The notes beneath the pieces were generated by a model. That model did no database searches. It saw only the letters and a list, made by a program, of their open reading frames with translations, and was not told where the DNA came from. Of a stretch of 8,935 bases of DNA, positions 1 to 6,032 are shown one piece after another. Source of the DNA: Hyphomicrobiales bacterium (lineage in GTDB: Bacteria; Pseudomonadota; Alphaproteobacteria; Rhizobiales; Aestuariivirgaceae); contig JANXRO010000404.1 of NCBI GenBank assembly GCA_025356765.1, forward strand, positions 1 through 8,935, given 5' to 3'. Position numbers and translations under genes: made by a program. Positions within the stretch are counted from its first letter, which is position 1. Every line of letters starts with the position of its first letter.

Positions 1-1287
1 TTTGCGCTGTTCAACCAACGCCTGTGCCAGCGATTTTGAAAAATCACGCTCTGGCATTTTGAAGCGAATGGCTGGGGTTGAAACAGCATGGCCCGCACCA
101 TCGGTGGCAGTTAAAACAATTTCCGCATAAAATCCGGCCCAGGCGTGGCCCGCCAAATCTGCTGTTGAAGTTTGATAAAGTGATTTTGCATTCGGACGCT
201 GCAAGGTAATTTTGAAAACCGGCGGGTCATATAAAAATATGCCATTGCCTTCAAAGCCCGTGCCGCCGTCTTGCTCATCAGCCAGCGAGATGTCAGCTGT
301 TACGTTTTTGATGCCATAATCATCAGACGCATTCCACTTCACTTCCAATTGCCCCAAGCCTTGGGCCTTAGGCTCGCCTACGATCGAAATTTTTGGCGCT
401 TCATCCGCAATCAATGAAAGCGGATAAGAAGCAAGCTCGGTTTCGCCATCCATCACTTTAATCGTGACAGGGCGATCCAACGTTAACTCACTTTGAAAGC
501 CTTGGTCATTGCTTTCACTTTTCACATTGGCCAGTGTGACAGGTGTAGTCTCCCCCAAAGCAAAAACATCAACATGGGGCTTAGCAGCATTTTGAATATG
601 CACATTCAAAAGCGCATTGTTGGGTGTTAAAATTTCAGCTTGGGTTTTTAATTTTTCCACCATGGCGGGTGAAGATAAAAGCAACGGAGCTTTGCCGGTG
701 TAAGCGGGGGCCTTCAACCAAGCATCAAGCACCACGGGCTTTGCCACAACGGGGTTTGAAAAATTGAAAGCCTGTTTGAAGTTTGAATTTAAGTCGCCCG
801 TTCCCAAAACCAATGCAACCAAAGTCACCAACAGTGCCGGAAGCTTAAGCGCGCGCGGATCAAACACCCGCCACTGCGATTGGGGGGCGGCCAGCTTCAC
901 ATGGGCCAAAGCCGCAAGGCCACGGCGTTTATGTTCTTCCCAAATTTCAGCGTTAGAAGATTCGGCGGCAAGTTGATCTTCAAGACTAGACGTTTCGCGG
1001 TGCTGAAGGTCGCTGTTTACTTCCAGCTTGCGCATGGCTTGCAAACGCGTTGGGTTTTGTAAACGTGTGAGTGATCGAAGGCTGTAGAGCAGCGCCAAGC
1101 CCAGCGCGGCCACAATAATCAAAGGCAAAGGCCGGGGCAGATTATTCAAAATGCCCGAAGCCAGCACGGCCACCAAAGCCGCTGCGGCAATCAACGGCCA
1201 ATGCAAAGCCGCCCAAAGCTTTTCCCAGAACAAGGCCAAGCGCTGGAGGCGAATTTTGGTTTGAAGCGACACCATCGGAATCATCAT
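1..1287 (-). CDS. DUF4175 / TIGR02302 family membrane protein, 5' part only
   Basis: The frame is open from 1287 to the left edge, giving the first 429 residues; the C-terminal half is outside the window (I recall the family at roughly 800-900 residues). Three hydrophobic segments are visible near residues 31-48, 53-71 and 149-163, with a charged stretch between the second and third (about 76-145). This is the N-terminal layout of DUF4175 proteins. A long, probably periplasmic region follows, with APAYTGKAP at about 194-201, which resembles the PAYTG motif I associate with this family. The function is unknown. An ATG-ATG pair lies at 1287-1282; a GTG at 1293, just inside an in-frame stop at 1294-1296, is the other candidate start. 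No strong ribosome binding site precedes either. The start lies about 45 bases after the lysA stop on the same strand, so it is probably the last gene of the argH-lysA transcript. The assignment is by motif and neighbourhood and is fairly secure. Confidence 0.85.
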   Translation of the reverse strand, partial: MMIPMVSLQTKIRLQRLALFWEKLWAALHWPLIAAAALVAVLASGILNNLPRPLPLIIVAALGLALLYSLRSLTRLQNPTRLQAMRKLEVNSDLQHRETSSLEDQLAAESSNAEIWEEHKRRGLAALAHVKLAAPQSQWRVFDPRALKLPALLVTLVALVLGTGDLNSNFKQAFNFSNPVVAKPVVLDAWLKAPAYTGKAPLLLSSPAMVEKLKTQAEILTPNNALLNVHIQNAAKPHVDVFALGETTPVTLANVKSESNDQGFQSELTLDRPVTIKVMDGETELASYPLSLIADEAPKISIVGEPKAQGLGQLEVKWNASDDYGIKNVTADISLADEQDGGTGFEGNGIFLYDPPVFKITLQRPNAKSLYQTSTADLAGHAWAGFYAEIVLTATDGAGHAVSTPAIRFKMPERDFSKSLAQALVEQRK

Positions 1288-1336
1288 ATTCACTTATAGC
1301 AACATTTCGGCAAGAAAATGACTATTCCACCCGTCA

Positions 1337-2602
1337 TTACTCTTGCCAAGGCGCTGTTTGATCAAGGCCCAACAATTCCTCATAAGTTTGGCGCGGGCGA
1401 ACAATGGCCCATTGTTCCCCTTTGACCAGAACTTCGGCAATCAGCGGCCGCGTATTATAAGTGCCAGATTGCACGGCGCCATAGGCCCCCGCTGTCATCA
1501 CCGCCAAAAGATCACCAGGCCCCACATCGCTAAGCCTTCTGCCCTTGGCCAGATAATCACCTGTTTCACATACCGGCCCCACCACATCAGCCTCAACAGC
1601 CTTTTCATTTCGGGCTTCATCAACGGCCAAAATTTCGTGATAGGCGTCATAAAGTGTGGGTCTGATCAGATCATTCATCGCCCCATCTTGGATGATGAAA
1701 TGCTTGCCCTCATTTTCCTTTTTATAAATGACCCGCGTCACCATAATGCCCGCATTGCCCACAATCAGGCGACCGGGCTCCATCATATATTTCAAACCCA
1801 AATGACCAAGCGTGCGTTTCACCATGGCGGCATATTCATCAGGATGCGGCGGCACATCATTGGTGCCGCGATAAGGCACGCCAAGGCCACCGCCCAAATC
1901 CAAATGCCTGATATTGTGGCCTTGTGCCTTAAGGCTTGCCACCAATTCCGCCATTAACTTAAACGCCTGTTCAAAGGGTGCAAGTTCCGTGATCTGGCTC
2001 CCGATGTGCATATCAACGCCCACCACATCAATGTTGGGCAGGGCCGCGGCACGGGCATAAACTTCCGGCGCTTTGATATAAGAAATGCCGAATTTATTGT
2101 CGGCCTTGCCCGTTGTAATTTTGGCATGGGTTTTGGCGTCCACATCCGGGTTTACCCGAATGGAAACCGCCGCCCGCTGGCCCACACGCAAGGCAACTTC
2201 GCTGAGCAATTCCAACTCTGGTTCAGACTCAACATTGAAACAGGCAATGCCTTCCCGCAGCGCAAAAGCCATTTCCTTGGCGGTTTTGCCAACACCTGAA
2301 AATACAATTTTGCGCGCCGGAACGCCTGCGGCCAAAGCGCGGCGAAGCTCACCCTCAGACACAACGTCCATGCCTGCACCCAGCTTGGCCATGGTTTTAA
2401 TCACGGCCTGATTGGAATTGGCCTTCATGGCATAACAAATCAAATGATCTGTATCTTTGAAAGCCTCATTCAAAACGTGAAAATGGCGTTCGAGCGTGGC
2501 TGTTGAATAGCAATAAAACGGCGTTCCCACTTCTTCGGCAAGCGTTTTCAAGTTTACATCTTCAGCATGAAGCACGCCGTTTTTATACGAAAAATGATGC
2601 AT
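1337..2602 (-). CDS. lysA: diaminopimelate decarboxylase
   Basis: A 421-residue, PLP-dependent fold III decarboxylase that converts meso-diaminopimelate to L-lysine and CO2 in the cytoplasm. Visible signatures are YAMKANSN with the Schiff-base Lys60, the HIGSQ strand at 199-203, the phosphate-binding glycine loop GGGLG at 237-241, EPGR at 275-278, CETGDYLA at 345-352 (the Cys-Glu pair completes the partner active site in the dimer) and AGAYG with Tyr374. The length is normal. The start chosen is the ATG at 2602, giving MHHFSYKNGVLHAEDV. An in-frame ATG at 2680 would add 26 residues, but those are the lipoprotein gene read out of frame. The true ATG shares one base with the lipoprotein stop (TAATG), so translation is probably coupled; no strong Shine-Dalgarno is seen of its own. 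All key residues are present. Confidence 0.97.
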   Translation of the reverse strand: MHHFSYKNGVLHAEDVNLKTLAEEVGTPFYCYSTATLERHFHVLNEAFKDTDHLICYAMKANSNQAVIKTMAKLGAGMDVVSEGELRRALAAGVPARKIVFSGVGKTAKEMAFALREGIACFNVESEPELELLSEVALRVGQRAAVSIRVNPDVDAKTHAKITTGKADNKFGISYIKAPEVYARAAALPNIDVVGVDMHIGSQITELAPFEQAFKLMAELVASLKAQGHNIRHLDLGGGLGVPYRGTNDVPPHPDEYAAMVKRTLGHLGLKYMMEPGRLIVGNAGIMVTRVIYKKENEGKHFIIQDGAMNDLIRPTLYDAYHEILAVDEARNEKAVEADVVGPVCETGDYLAKGRRLSDVGPGDLLAVMTAGAYGAVQSGTYNTRPLIAEVLVKGEQWAIVRPRQTYEELLGLDQTAPWQE

Positions 2603-2706
2603 TATCCGACAACCGTTGACGCTTTGGATGGTGCGACAGGATCCCCGCGAACCCCACAGGCAGAAAGTGCGCAAATGCACATGGCGATAACAAAAAGTTT
2701 TTTCAT
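2602..2706 (-). CDS. lptM: small LptM/LppL-type outer-membrane lipoprotein
   Basis: A 34-residue gene between argH and lysA, easily missed because of its size. It begins MKKLFVIAMC, has a short hydrophobic stretch, then the lipobox LSAC (residues 14-17) with Cys17 as the lipidated residue. The mature peptide is only 18 residues and starts CGVRGDPVAP, matching the CGxxGPxxxP pattern of the lipoprotein attachment family to which E. coli LptM (YifL) and Pseudomonas LppL belong. LppL is also encoded next to lysA, which supports the call. Gly at +2 rather than Asp suggests sorting to the outer membrane. E. coli LptM assists maturation of the LPS translocon LptD/LptE; the same role here is inference. 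It starts with an ATGA overlap on the argH stop, has AAGGA at 2719-2715 eight bases upstream, and ends in TAATG overlapping lysA. Confidence 0.85.
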   Translation of the reverse strand: MKKLFVIAMCICALSACGVRGDPVAPSKASTVVG

Positions 2707-4094
2707 CCGCGTTTTCCTTTGAGAGTTTTTAACCAACGCTTGGCTTCGCGCTTTACGTTGTTGGGAGCCGTGCCACCAAATGAAGTGCGAGATTTGGCAG
2801 AGGCTTCCACGCTTAAAACTTTGAACACCGAAGCGTCAATTGCTCCGTGTACAGATTGCATGTCAGCCAAAGATAATTCAGACAACAGCACATTTTTTTT
2901 CTCAGCCAGCGCCACAATGCGACCTGTGACATGATGGGCATCACGAAATGGCATTTTTAAGTTCTGCACCAACCAATCGGCAAGATCTGTGGCCGTAGCA
3001 TAACCAGAATTGGCTGCGGCCAGCATGTTAGGCTTATTGGGTTCTAAATCGCGCACCATGCCGGCCATCGCAGCAATGGCCAAGGCCATATTATCCAAAG
3101 CATCAAAGGTTTGCTCTTTGTCTTCTTGCATATCCTTGGCATAGGCCATGGGCAAGCCCTTCATCATCACGGCAAGGGCCGTGAATGCGCCTAAAATACG
3201 GCCCGGTTTGGCGCGCACCAATTCCGCCGCATCTGGGTTGCGCTTTTGCGGCATGATGGATGAACCGGTGGTGAACTTGTCAGACAGTTTCACAAACCGA
3301 AATTGCGCCGAAGACCAGATGACAATTTCCTCGGCCAACCGTGACAAATGGATGGAACAAATGGTGCAGGCCGCCAAAACTTCCAAGGCAAAATCCCGCG
3401 CTGAAACGCCATCAAGCGAATTGCGCATGGGCGAGCTAAATCCCAAATCCTTGGCCGTCATCATCCGATCAATGGGGTATGATGTGCCAGCCAAGGCCGC
3501 ACTGCCCAAGGGGCTTTCGTTCAAGCGCTTGCGTGCATCGCCAAAGCGACCCAGATCACGCGACAACATTTCAACATAGGCCAAAAGATGGTGGCCAAAA
3601 GTTACGGGCTGGGCTGATTGCAAATGTGTAAAGCCCGGCATCAATGTTGCGGCGTTGGTTTCCGCCTGTTCTGCCAGCGCCACCATTAAATCTTCAATGC
3701 CCTCTGAGATTTGATCGGCCGCATCACGCACGAATAATCTGAAATCTGTGGCCACTTGGTCGTTGCGTGAACGCGCGGTGTGCAAACGCCCCGCAGCCTC
3801 ACCAATCAACTCTTTCAAGCGGCTTTCAATGTTCAGATGAATATCTTCCAACGCGGCTGAAAATTTAAATTTACCAGCATCAATCTCGGCCTTGATATCA
3901 TTGAGGCCCTTGGTGATGGCGGCGGCATCGGCCTTGGTGATAATGCCTTGCTTGGCCAACATTGCCGCATGGGCCTTGGAACCGGCAATATCTTGGGCAT
4001 ATAAACGCTGATCAAAATGAATTGATGCATTAATTTCCGCCATTATGGCAGAAGGGCCTGAACTGAACCTGCCGCCCCACATTTTATTGGTCAT
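2703..4094 (-). CDS. argH: argininosuccinate lyase
   Basis: A 463-residue member of the fumarase/aspartase superfamily that cleaves argininosuccinate to L-arginine and fumarate, the last step of arginine synthesis, as a cytoplasmic homotetramer. Signatures are the N-terminal KMWGGRF, HTARSRND at 105-112, THLQ at 156-159 with the general-acid/base-region His157, and the family signature GSSIMPQKRNPD at 277-288, which carries the catalytic serine on a mobile loop. The C-terminal FGGTAPNNV (439-447) is also typical. I place the start at the ATG at 4094, with AAGG seven bases upstream; the codon before it (4097) is GTG and would add one residue. The stop overlaps the lipoprotein start by four bases. 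It heads the minus-strand cluster and diverges from the TlpA-like gene across 33 bases. No defect is seen. Confidence 0.97.
   Translation of the reverse strand: MTNKMWGGRFSSGPSAIMAEINASIHFDQRLYAQDIAGSKAHAAMLAKQGIITKADAAAITKGLNDIKAEIDAGKFKFSAALEDIHLNIESRLKELIGEAAGRLHTARSRNDQVATDFRLFVRDAADQISEGIEDLMVALAEQAETNAATLMPGFTHLQSAQPVTFGHHLLAYVEMLSRDLGRFGDARKRLNESPLGSAALAGTSYPIDRMMTAKDLGFSSPMRNSLDGVSARDFALEVLAACTICSIHLSRLAEEIVIWSSAQFRFVKLSDKFTTGSSIMPQKRNPDAAELVRAKPGRILGAFTALAVMMKGLPMAYAKDMQEDKEQTFDALDNMALAIAAMAGMVRDLEPNKPNMLAAANSGYATATDLADWLVQNLKMPFRDAHHVTGRIVALAEKKNVLLSELSLADMQSVHGAIDASVFKVLSVEASAKSRTSFGGTAPNNVKREAKRWLKTLKGKRG
2715..2719 (-). promoter_or_regulatory. ribosome binding site of the small lipoprotein gene
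   Basis: AAGGA on the minus strand lies eight bases upstream of the ATG at 2706, inside the end of argH. It supports reading the short frame as a real gene rather than as an N-terminal extension of lysA. Confidence 0.7.
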
Positions 4095-4127
4095 CACGAA
4101 ACCTTAATCGACAGAGAGAAGACATTT
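4095..4127. promoter_or_regulatory. 33-base divergent intergenic spacer, argH / tlpA-like
   Basis: The two start codons face away from each other over 33 bases. On the plus strand a purine-rich GAGAGAAG (about 4113-4120) is a plausible ribosome binding site for the TlpA-like gene. On the minus strand AAGG precedes argH. The spacer is too short for two separate promoters, so each promoter must reach into the opposite coding region or overlap the other. I could not identify convincing -35/-10 boxes. Confidence 0.45.
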
Positions 4128-4706
4128 ATGAACCCGAAAGCCCTTGTTGCACTGCTCGCCGTTGTTTTCATTGCAGCTGGCATTTACTGGTTTAAGCCTC
4201 TGCAAAGCAAGGTTGAAAGTGAAAGCAACGCTGGGTCCAACGCTGGCTCAATGGCGGCCTATCTAAAACAACCCACACCCAAAGACATTCCACCCTTCAC
4301 CTTTGTGGATGGGGCGGGCGCCACAAAAGACCTGAGCGCATTCAAAGGCAAAGTAACACTGCTCAATCTCTGGGCCACATGGTGTGGCCCCTGCCGCAAG
4401 GAAATGCCTGAACTTTCCAAACTTCAAAAGGAATTGGGCGGCGCTGATTTTCAAGTTGTCGAACTGTCAGAAGATTTGAAGGGCTATGAAACCTCTGCCG
4501 CCTTCTTAAAAGAAGTGGGTGCTGATAATTTAACGCTTTATGCAGACCCGAAAACCCAAGCCCTCGCCGCCGTCAACGCGCCGGGCCTTCCCGTCACTTT
4601 ACTTCTCAACCGCCAAGGCCAAGAAATTGGCCGCCTGTTAGGCCCAGCCCCATGGGCAGGCGACGAGGCCAAGGCGATCATCAAAGCGGCGATTGATGCC
4701 AAGTGA
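4128..4706 (+). CDS. tlpA: TlpA-like membrane-anchored thiol:disulfide oxidoreductase
   Basis: A 192-residue thioredoxin-fold protein of the TlpA/ResA/CcmG group. Residues 5-21 form a single hydrophobic segment after MNPK, best read as an uncleaved signal anchor with no clear cleavage site, which places the catalytic domain in the periplasm. A Ser/Asn/Gly-rich linker (about 28-42) follows, then the AhpC/TSA-like domain with LNLWATWCGPCRKEMP; the redox pair is Cys86 and Cys89. GLPVTLLL (153-160) provides the cis-proline loop (Pro155). Such proteins reduce disulfides in cytochrome c or oxidase assembly proteins; the substrate here cannot be told from sequence. The start ATG has GAGAGAAG upstream. 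It diverges from argH and overlaps the next gene by 11 bases. The gene symbol follows the family name, not proven orthology to Bradyrhizobium TlpA. Confidence 0.88.
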   Translation: MNPKALVALLAVVFIAAGIYWFKPLQSKVESESNAGSNAGSMAAYLKQPTPKDIPPFTFVDGAGATKDLSAFKGKVTLLNLWATWCGPCRKEMPELSKLQKELGGADFQVVELSEDLKGYETSAAFLKEVGADNLTLYADPKTQALAAVNAPGLPVTLLLNRQGQEIGRLLGPAPWAGDEAKAIIKAAIDAK

Positions 4707-5016
4707 AAACTTCCGCCGCTTTGCTTTGGCCCTGCCGCAAGCGGAAGAAAAATCGCATTTCGGCAAAGCTGATTTTCGCGTGAACAACAAAATTTTCGCA
4801 GGCTTCAACAACAAGGGCATGACTTACGTAAAGTTGCTGCCACAACAACAAGAGTTTTTATGCGCCGCAGAACCCGACATTGTGAAGGCCCATGCGGGCC
4901 ATTGGGGCAAACAAGGTTGGACATTCATTGATCAATCAAAAGCCGATGAGAACTTACTGAAAAGCGCCCTGCAAATGGCATGGCGCAATGTTGCGCCGAA
5001 GAAGTTGACGAAGTGA
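4696..5016 (+). CDS. MmcQ/YjbR (DUF419) family protein
   Basis: A 106-residue protein whose pattern, including HFGKADFRVNNKIFAGF near residues 21-37, MTYVKL, and GHWGKQGWTFID followed by a C-terminal helix ending in WRNVAPKKL, matches the MmcQ/YjbR family with its CyaY-like fold. The family is annotated as possibly DNA-binding, but no molecular function is established. The length is slightly under the usual 110-120 residues. I chose the ATG at 4696; a TTG one codon upstream is possible. The start lies inside the end of the TlpA-like gene (11-base overlap, different frame), which suggests a two-gene operon with coupled translation; only weak purines (AAAGCGG) precede it. A perfect 7-base inverted repeat with a 2-base loop at 4982-4997 falls inside its last codons and has no T-run. 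Confidence 0.85.
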   Translation: MPSENFRRFALALPQAEEKSHFGKADFRVNNKIFAGFNNKGMTYVKLLPQQQEFLCAAEPDIVKAHAGHWGKQGWTFIDQSKADENLLKSALQMAWRNVAPKKLTK

Positions 5017-5145
5017 AGAAGCCCCCAATTTGCCATTACGGTAACTTCGCGGTGAAACTAGAACATCAAAAATATTTGCGCATATTCATGCAACTTGATT
5101 GCTCGTTGCACAGTTAAAGTTTTTCGCACCATCAATTGACCAGAA

Positions 5146-5150
5146 AGAGG
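5146..5150 (+). promoter_or_regulatory. ribosome binding site deciding the VOC gene start
   Basis: AGAGG eight bases before the ATG at 5159. It favours that ATG over an in-frame TTG at 5099, which has no such site and would add 20 residues unlike the family's N-terminus. Confidence 0.7.
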
Positions 5151-5158
5151 AACCAACC

Positions 5159-5635
5159 ATGCCAAAAGCCATCATTTGCGTCTGGTTTGACAAAGACGCC
5201 GAAGAAGCCGCGCATTTTTACGCCAAAACATTTCCCGAAAGTGCCGTCGGTGCCATTCACCAAGCCCCGGGAGATTATCCCAATGGCAAAAAAGGCGAGA
5301 CACTGATGGTTGATTTCACCGTGTTGGGAATTCCCTGCGTCGGTTTAAATGGCGGCCCAACTTTCAAACACAGTGAAGCTTTTTCATTTCAGGTTTTAAC
5401 CAAGGATCAGGCGGAAACTGATCGCTATTGGAATGCCATTGTCAACAATGGTGGAGAAGAAAGTGCTTGCGGCTGGTGCAAAGATAAATGGGGCCTGTCA
5501 TGGCAGATCACACCGAAGATTTTGGTTGATGCCGTCGGTGCCGGTGGCGCAAAAGCCAAACGTGCATTTGAAGCGATGATGCCCATGAAAAAAATTAATG
5601 TGGCAACAATTGAAAGAGCAATTTCAGGCGTTTGA
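5159..5635 (+). CDS. PhnB-like VOC-superfamily protein (3-dmu-9_3-mt domain)
   Basis: A 158-residue protein of the vicinal-oxygen-chelate fold. It opens MPKAIICVWF and has the family's AAHFYAKTFPES (17-28), VDFTVLGIPCVGLNGG (51-66), SFQVLTKDQAE (76-86), YWNAIVNNGGEES (90-102) and CGWCKDKWGLSWQITPK (104-120). This is the pattern of the PhnB/3-demethylubiquinone-methyltransferase-like domain, despite whose name most members have no known activity. Some residues at the usual metal positions are present, but I cannot assign a metal or a substrate. It is preceded by about 140 bases after the YjbR-family gene in which I saw no clear promoter or terminator, so co-transcription with the TlpA-like gene is possible but unproven. 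The length and ends look intact. Confidence 0.88.
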   Translation: MPKAIICVWFDKDAEEAAHFYAKTFPESAVGAIHQAPGDYPNGKKGETLMVDFTVLGIPCVGLNGGPTFKHSEAFSFQVLTKDQAETDRYWNAIVNNGGEESACGWCKDKWGLSWQITPKILVDAVGAGGAKAKRAFEAMMPMKKINVATIERAISGV

Positions 5636-5772
5636 AACGGCATTTGATTTTACCCCCCATCAACGTCGTCTTCGTGGGCTTGCAAGACTTGTTGTGAGTG
5701 GCTGGAATTCTGTACGCAAATGTGGATTATGGCCATATCTATCGGGTTGACCGTACGCTGTCAAGCATTATT

Positions 5773-5786
5773 TTCATAATTATGAA
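5773..5786. promoter_or_regulatory. 14-base perfect palindrome, possible operator
   Basis: TTCATAATTATGAA is perfectly self-complementary. It lies in the AT-rich stretch, ending 21 bases before the -35 box of the predicted helicase promoter, a position suited to a dimeric regulator. No known regulator is recognised from the motif, and AT-rich sequence makes palindromes more likely by chance. Confidence 0.35.
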
Positions 5787-5807
5787 TTAATTTTGTTTTG
5801 ATCCCGC

Positions 5808-5836
5808 TTGACATTGCACTGCAACATAAGTATGTA
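5808..5836 (+). promoter_or_regulatory. predicted sigma70-type promoter of the helicase gene
   Basis: A perfect -35 TTGACA (5808-5813) is followed after exactly 17 bases by TATGTA (5831-5836), a weaker -10 match. Transcription would start near 5843, leaving a 5' leader of about 190 nt before the helicase ATG at 6033. The -35 and spacing are strong; the -10 matches the consensus at only its first three bases. Confidence 0.55.
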
Positions 5837-5982
5837 GCCGCAATCGCTTGTCATCCACAGATGAATACGTGAGGCTGGGTATATCCACAGCCGTTCCGGA
5901 CAGGCCAAACCCCTAAAACATTCCTTTCACGTGGGAAAGTTCAGCACCAGCCCAGATGGCTTGCGCAATCATGCGCTCGGCA

Positions 5983-6023
5983 TCATTCGGACAGGTCTGT
6001 GCTGATATCTCCGTTCCGAATGA
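5983..6023 (+). promoter_or_regulatory. leader hairpin next to the helicase start codon
   Basis: TCATTCGGA (5983-5991) and TCCGAATGA (6015-6023) are perfect 9-base complements separated by 23 bases. The 3' arm ends at the purine stretch GAAAGA (6022-6027) that is the only ribosome-binding-site candidate for the ATG at 6033. The stem could therefore limit ribosome access, as in structured leaders of cold-shock helicase genes. This role is inference. Confidence 0.45.
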
Positions 6024-6032
6024 AAGACTGTT

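Larger units (their letters stand above)
5721..5889. promoter_or_regulatory. cluster of three DnaA-box-like 9-mers
   Basis: Three sites each differ by one base from the DnaA box TTATCCACA: TAATCCACA on the minus strand (5721-5729), TCATCCACA (5851-5859) and ATATCCACA (5881-5889) on the plus strand. The last two are in the same orientation, 30 bases apart, and straddle the predicted transcription start of the helicase gene. An AT-rich stretch lies between the first and second. Binding by DnaA is inference; chance or another regulator is possible. Confidence 0.35.
5636..6032. other. 397-base non-coding region upstream of the helicase gene
   Basis: No convincing protein gene lies here. The left part (5636-5760) has no recognisable terminator for the VOC gene. 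The middle is AT-rich (about 5763-5808) and carries a perfect palindrome. Three DnaA-box-like 9-mers, an inverted repeat TTGAC/GTCAA (5747-5751 and 5760-5764), a sigma70-like promoter at 5808-5836 and a hairpin-rich leader make it much richer in signals than the other gaps of the window. Confidence 0.6.

Noticed and set aside
1343..1957. 204-codon plus-strand frame opposite lysA
   Set aside because: It is antisense to a fully conserved enzyme gene, rich in His/Ile from complementary codons, and shows no recognisable domain.
2603..2680. 26-residue N-terminal extension of LysA starting at 2680
   Set aside because: It is the lipoprotein gene in another frame, unlike any LysA N-terminus; the ATG at 2602 gives the family's usual beginning.
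3148..3579. 143-codon plus-strand frame opposite argH
   Set aside because: It is a shadow of the argH coding strand with no ribosome binding site or family resemblance.
4982..4997. Perfect hairpin GGCGCAA-TG-TTGCGCC as a terminator
   Set aside because: It lies inside the YjbR-family coding end and lacks a following T-run.
5099..5158. TTG start adding 20 residues to the VOC protein
   Set aside because: The ATG at 5159 has a good ribosome binding site and begins with the family's conserved MPKxxxCxWF-like strand.
5017..5158. Promoter for the VOC gene
   Set aside because: Several TTG-containing words occur, but none pairs with a -10 box at acceptable spacing.
5636..6032. Chromosomal replication origin
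   Set aside because: Three imperfect boxes and an AT-rich patch are suggestive, but no usual origin neighbours (dnaA, dnaN, hemE, parAB) are in the window, so only a DnaA-box cluster is claimed.
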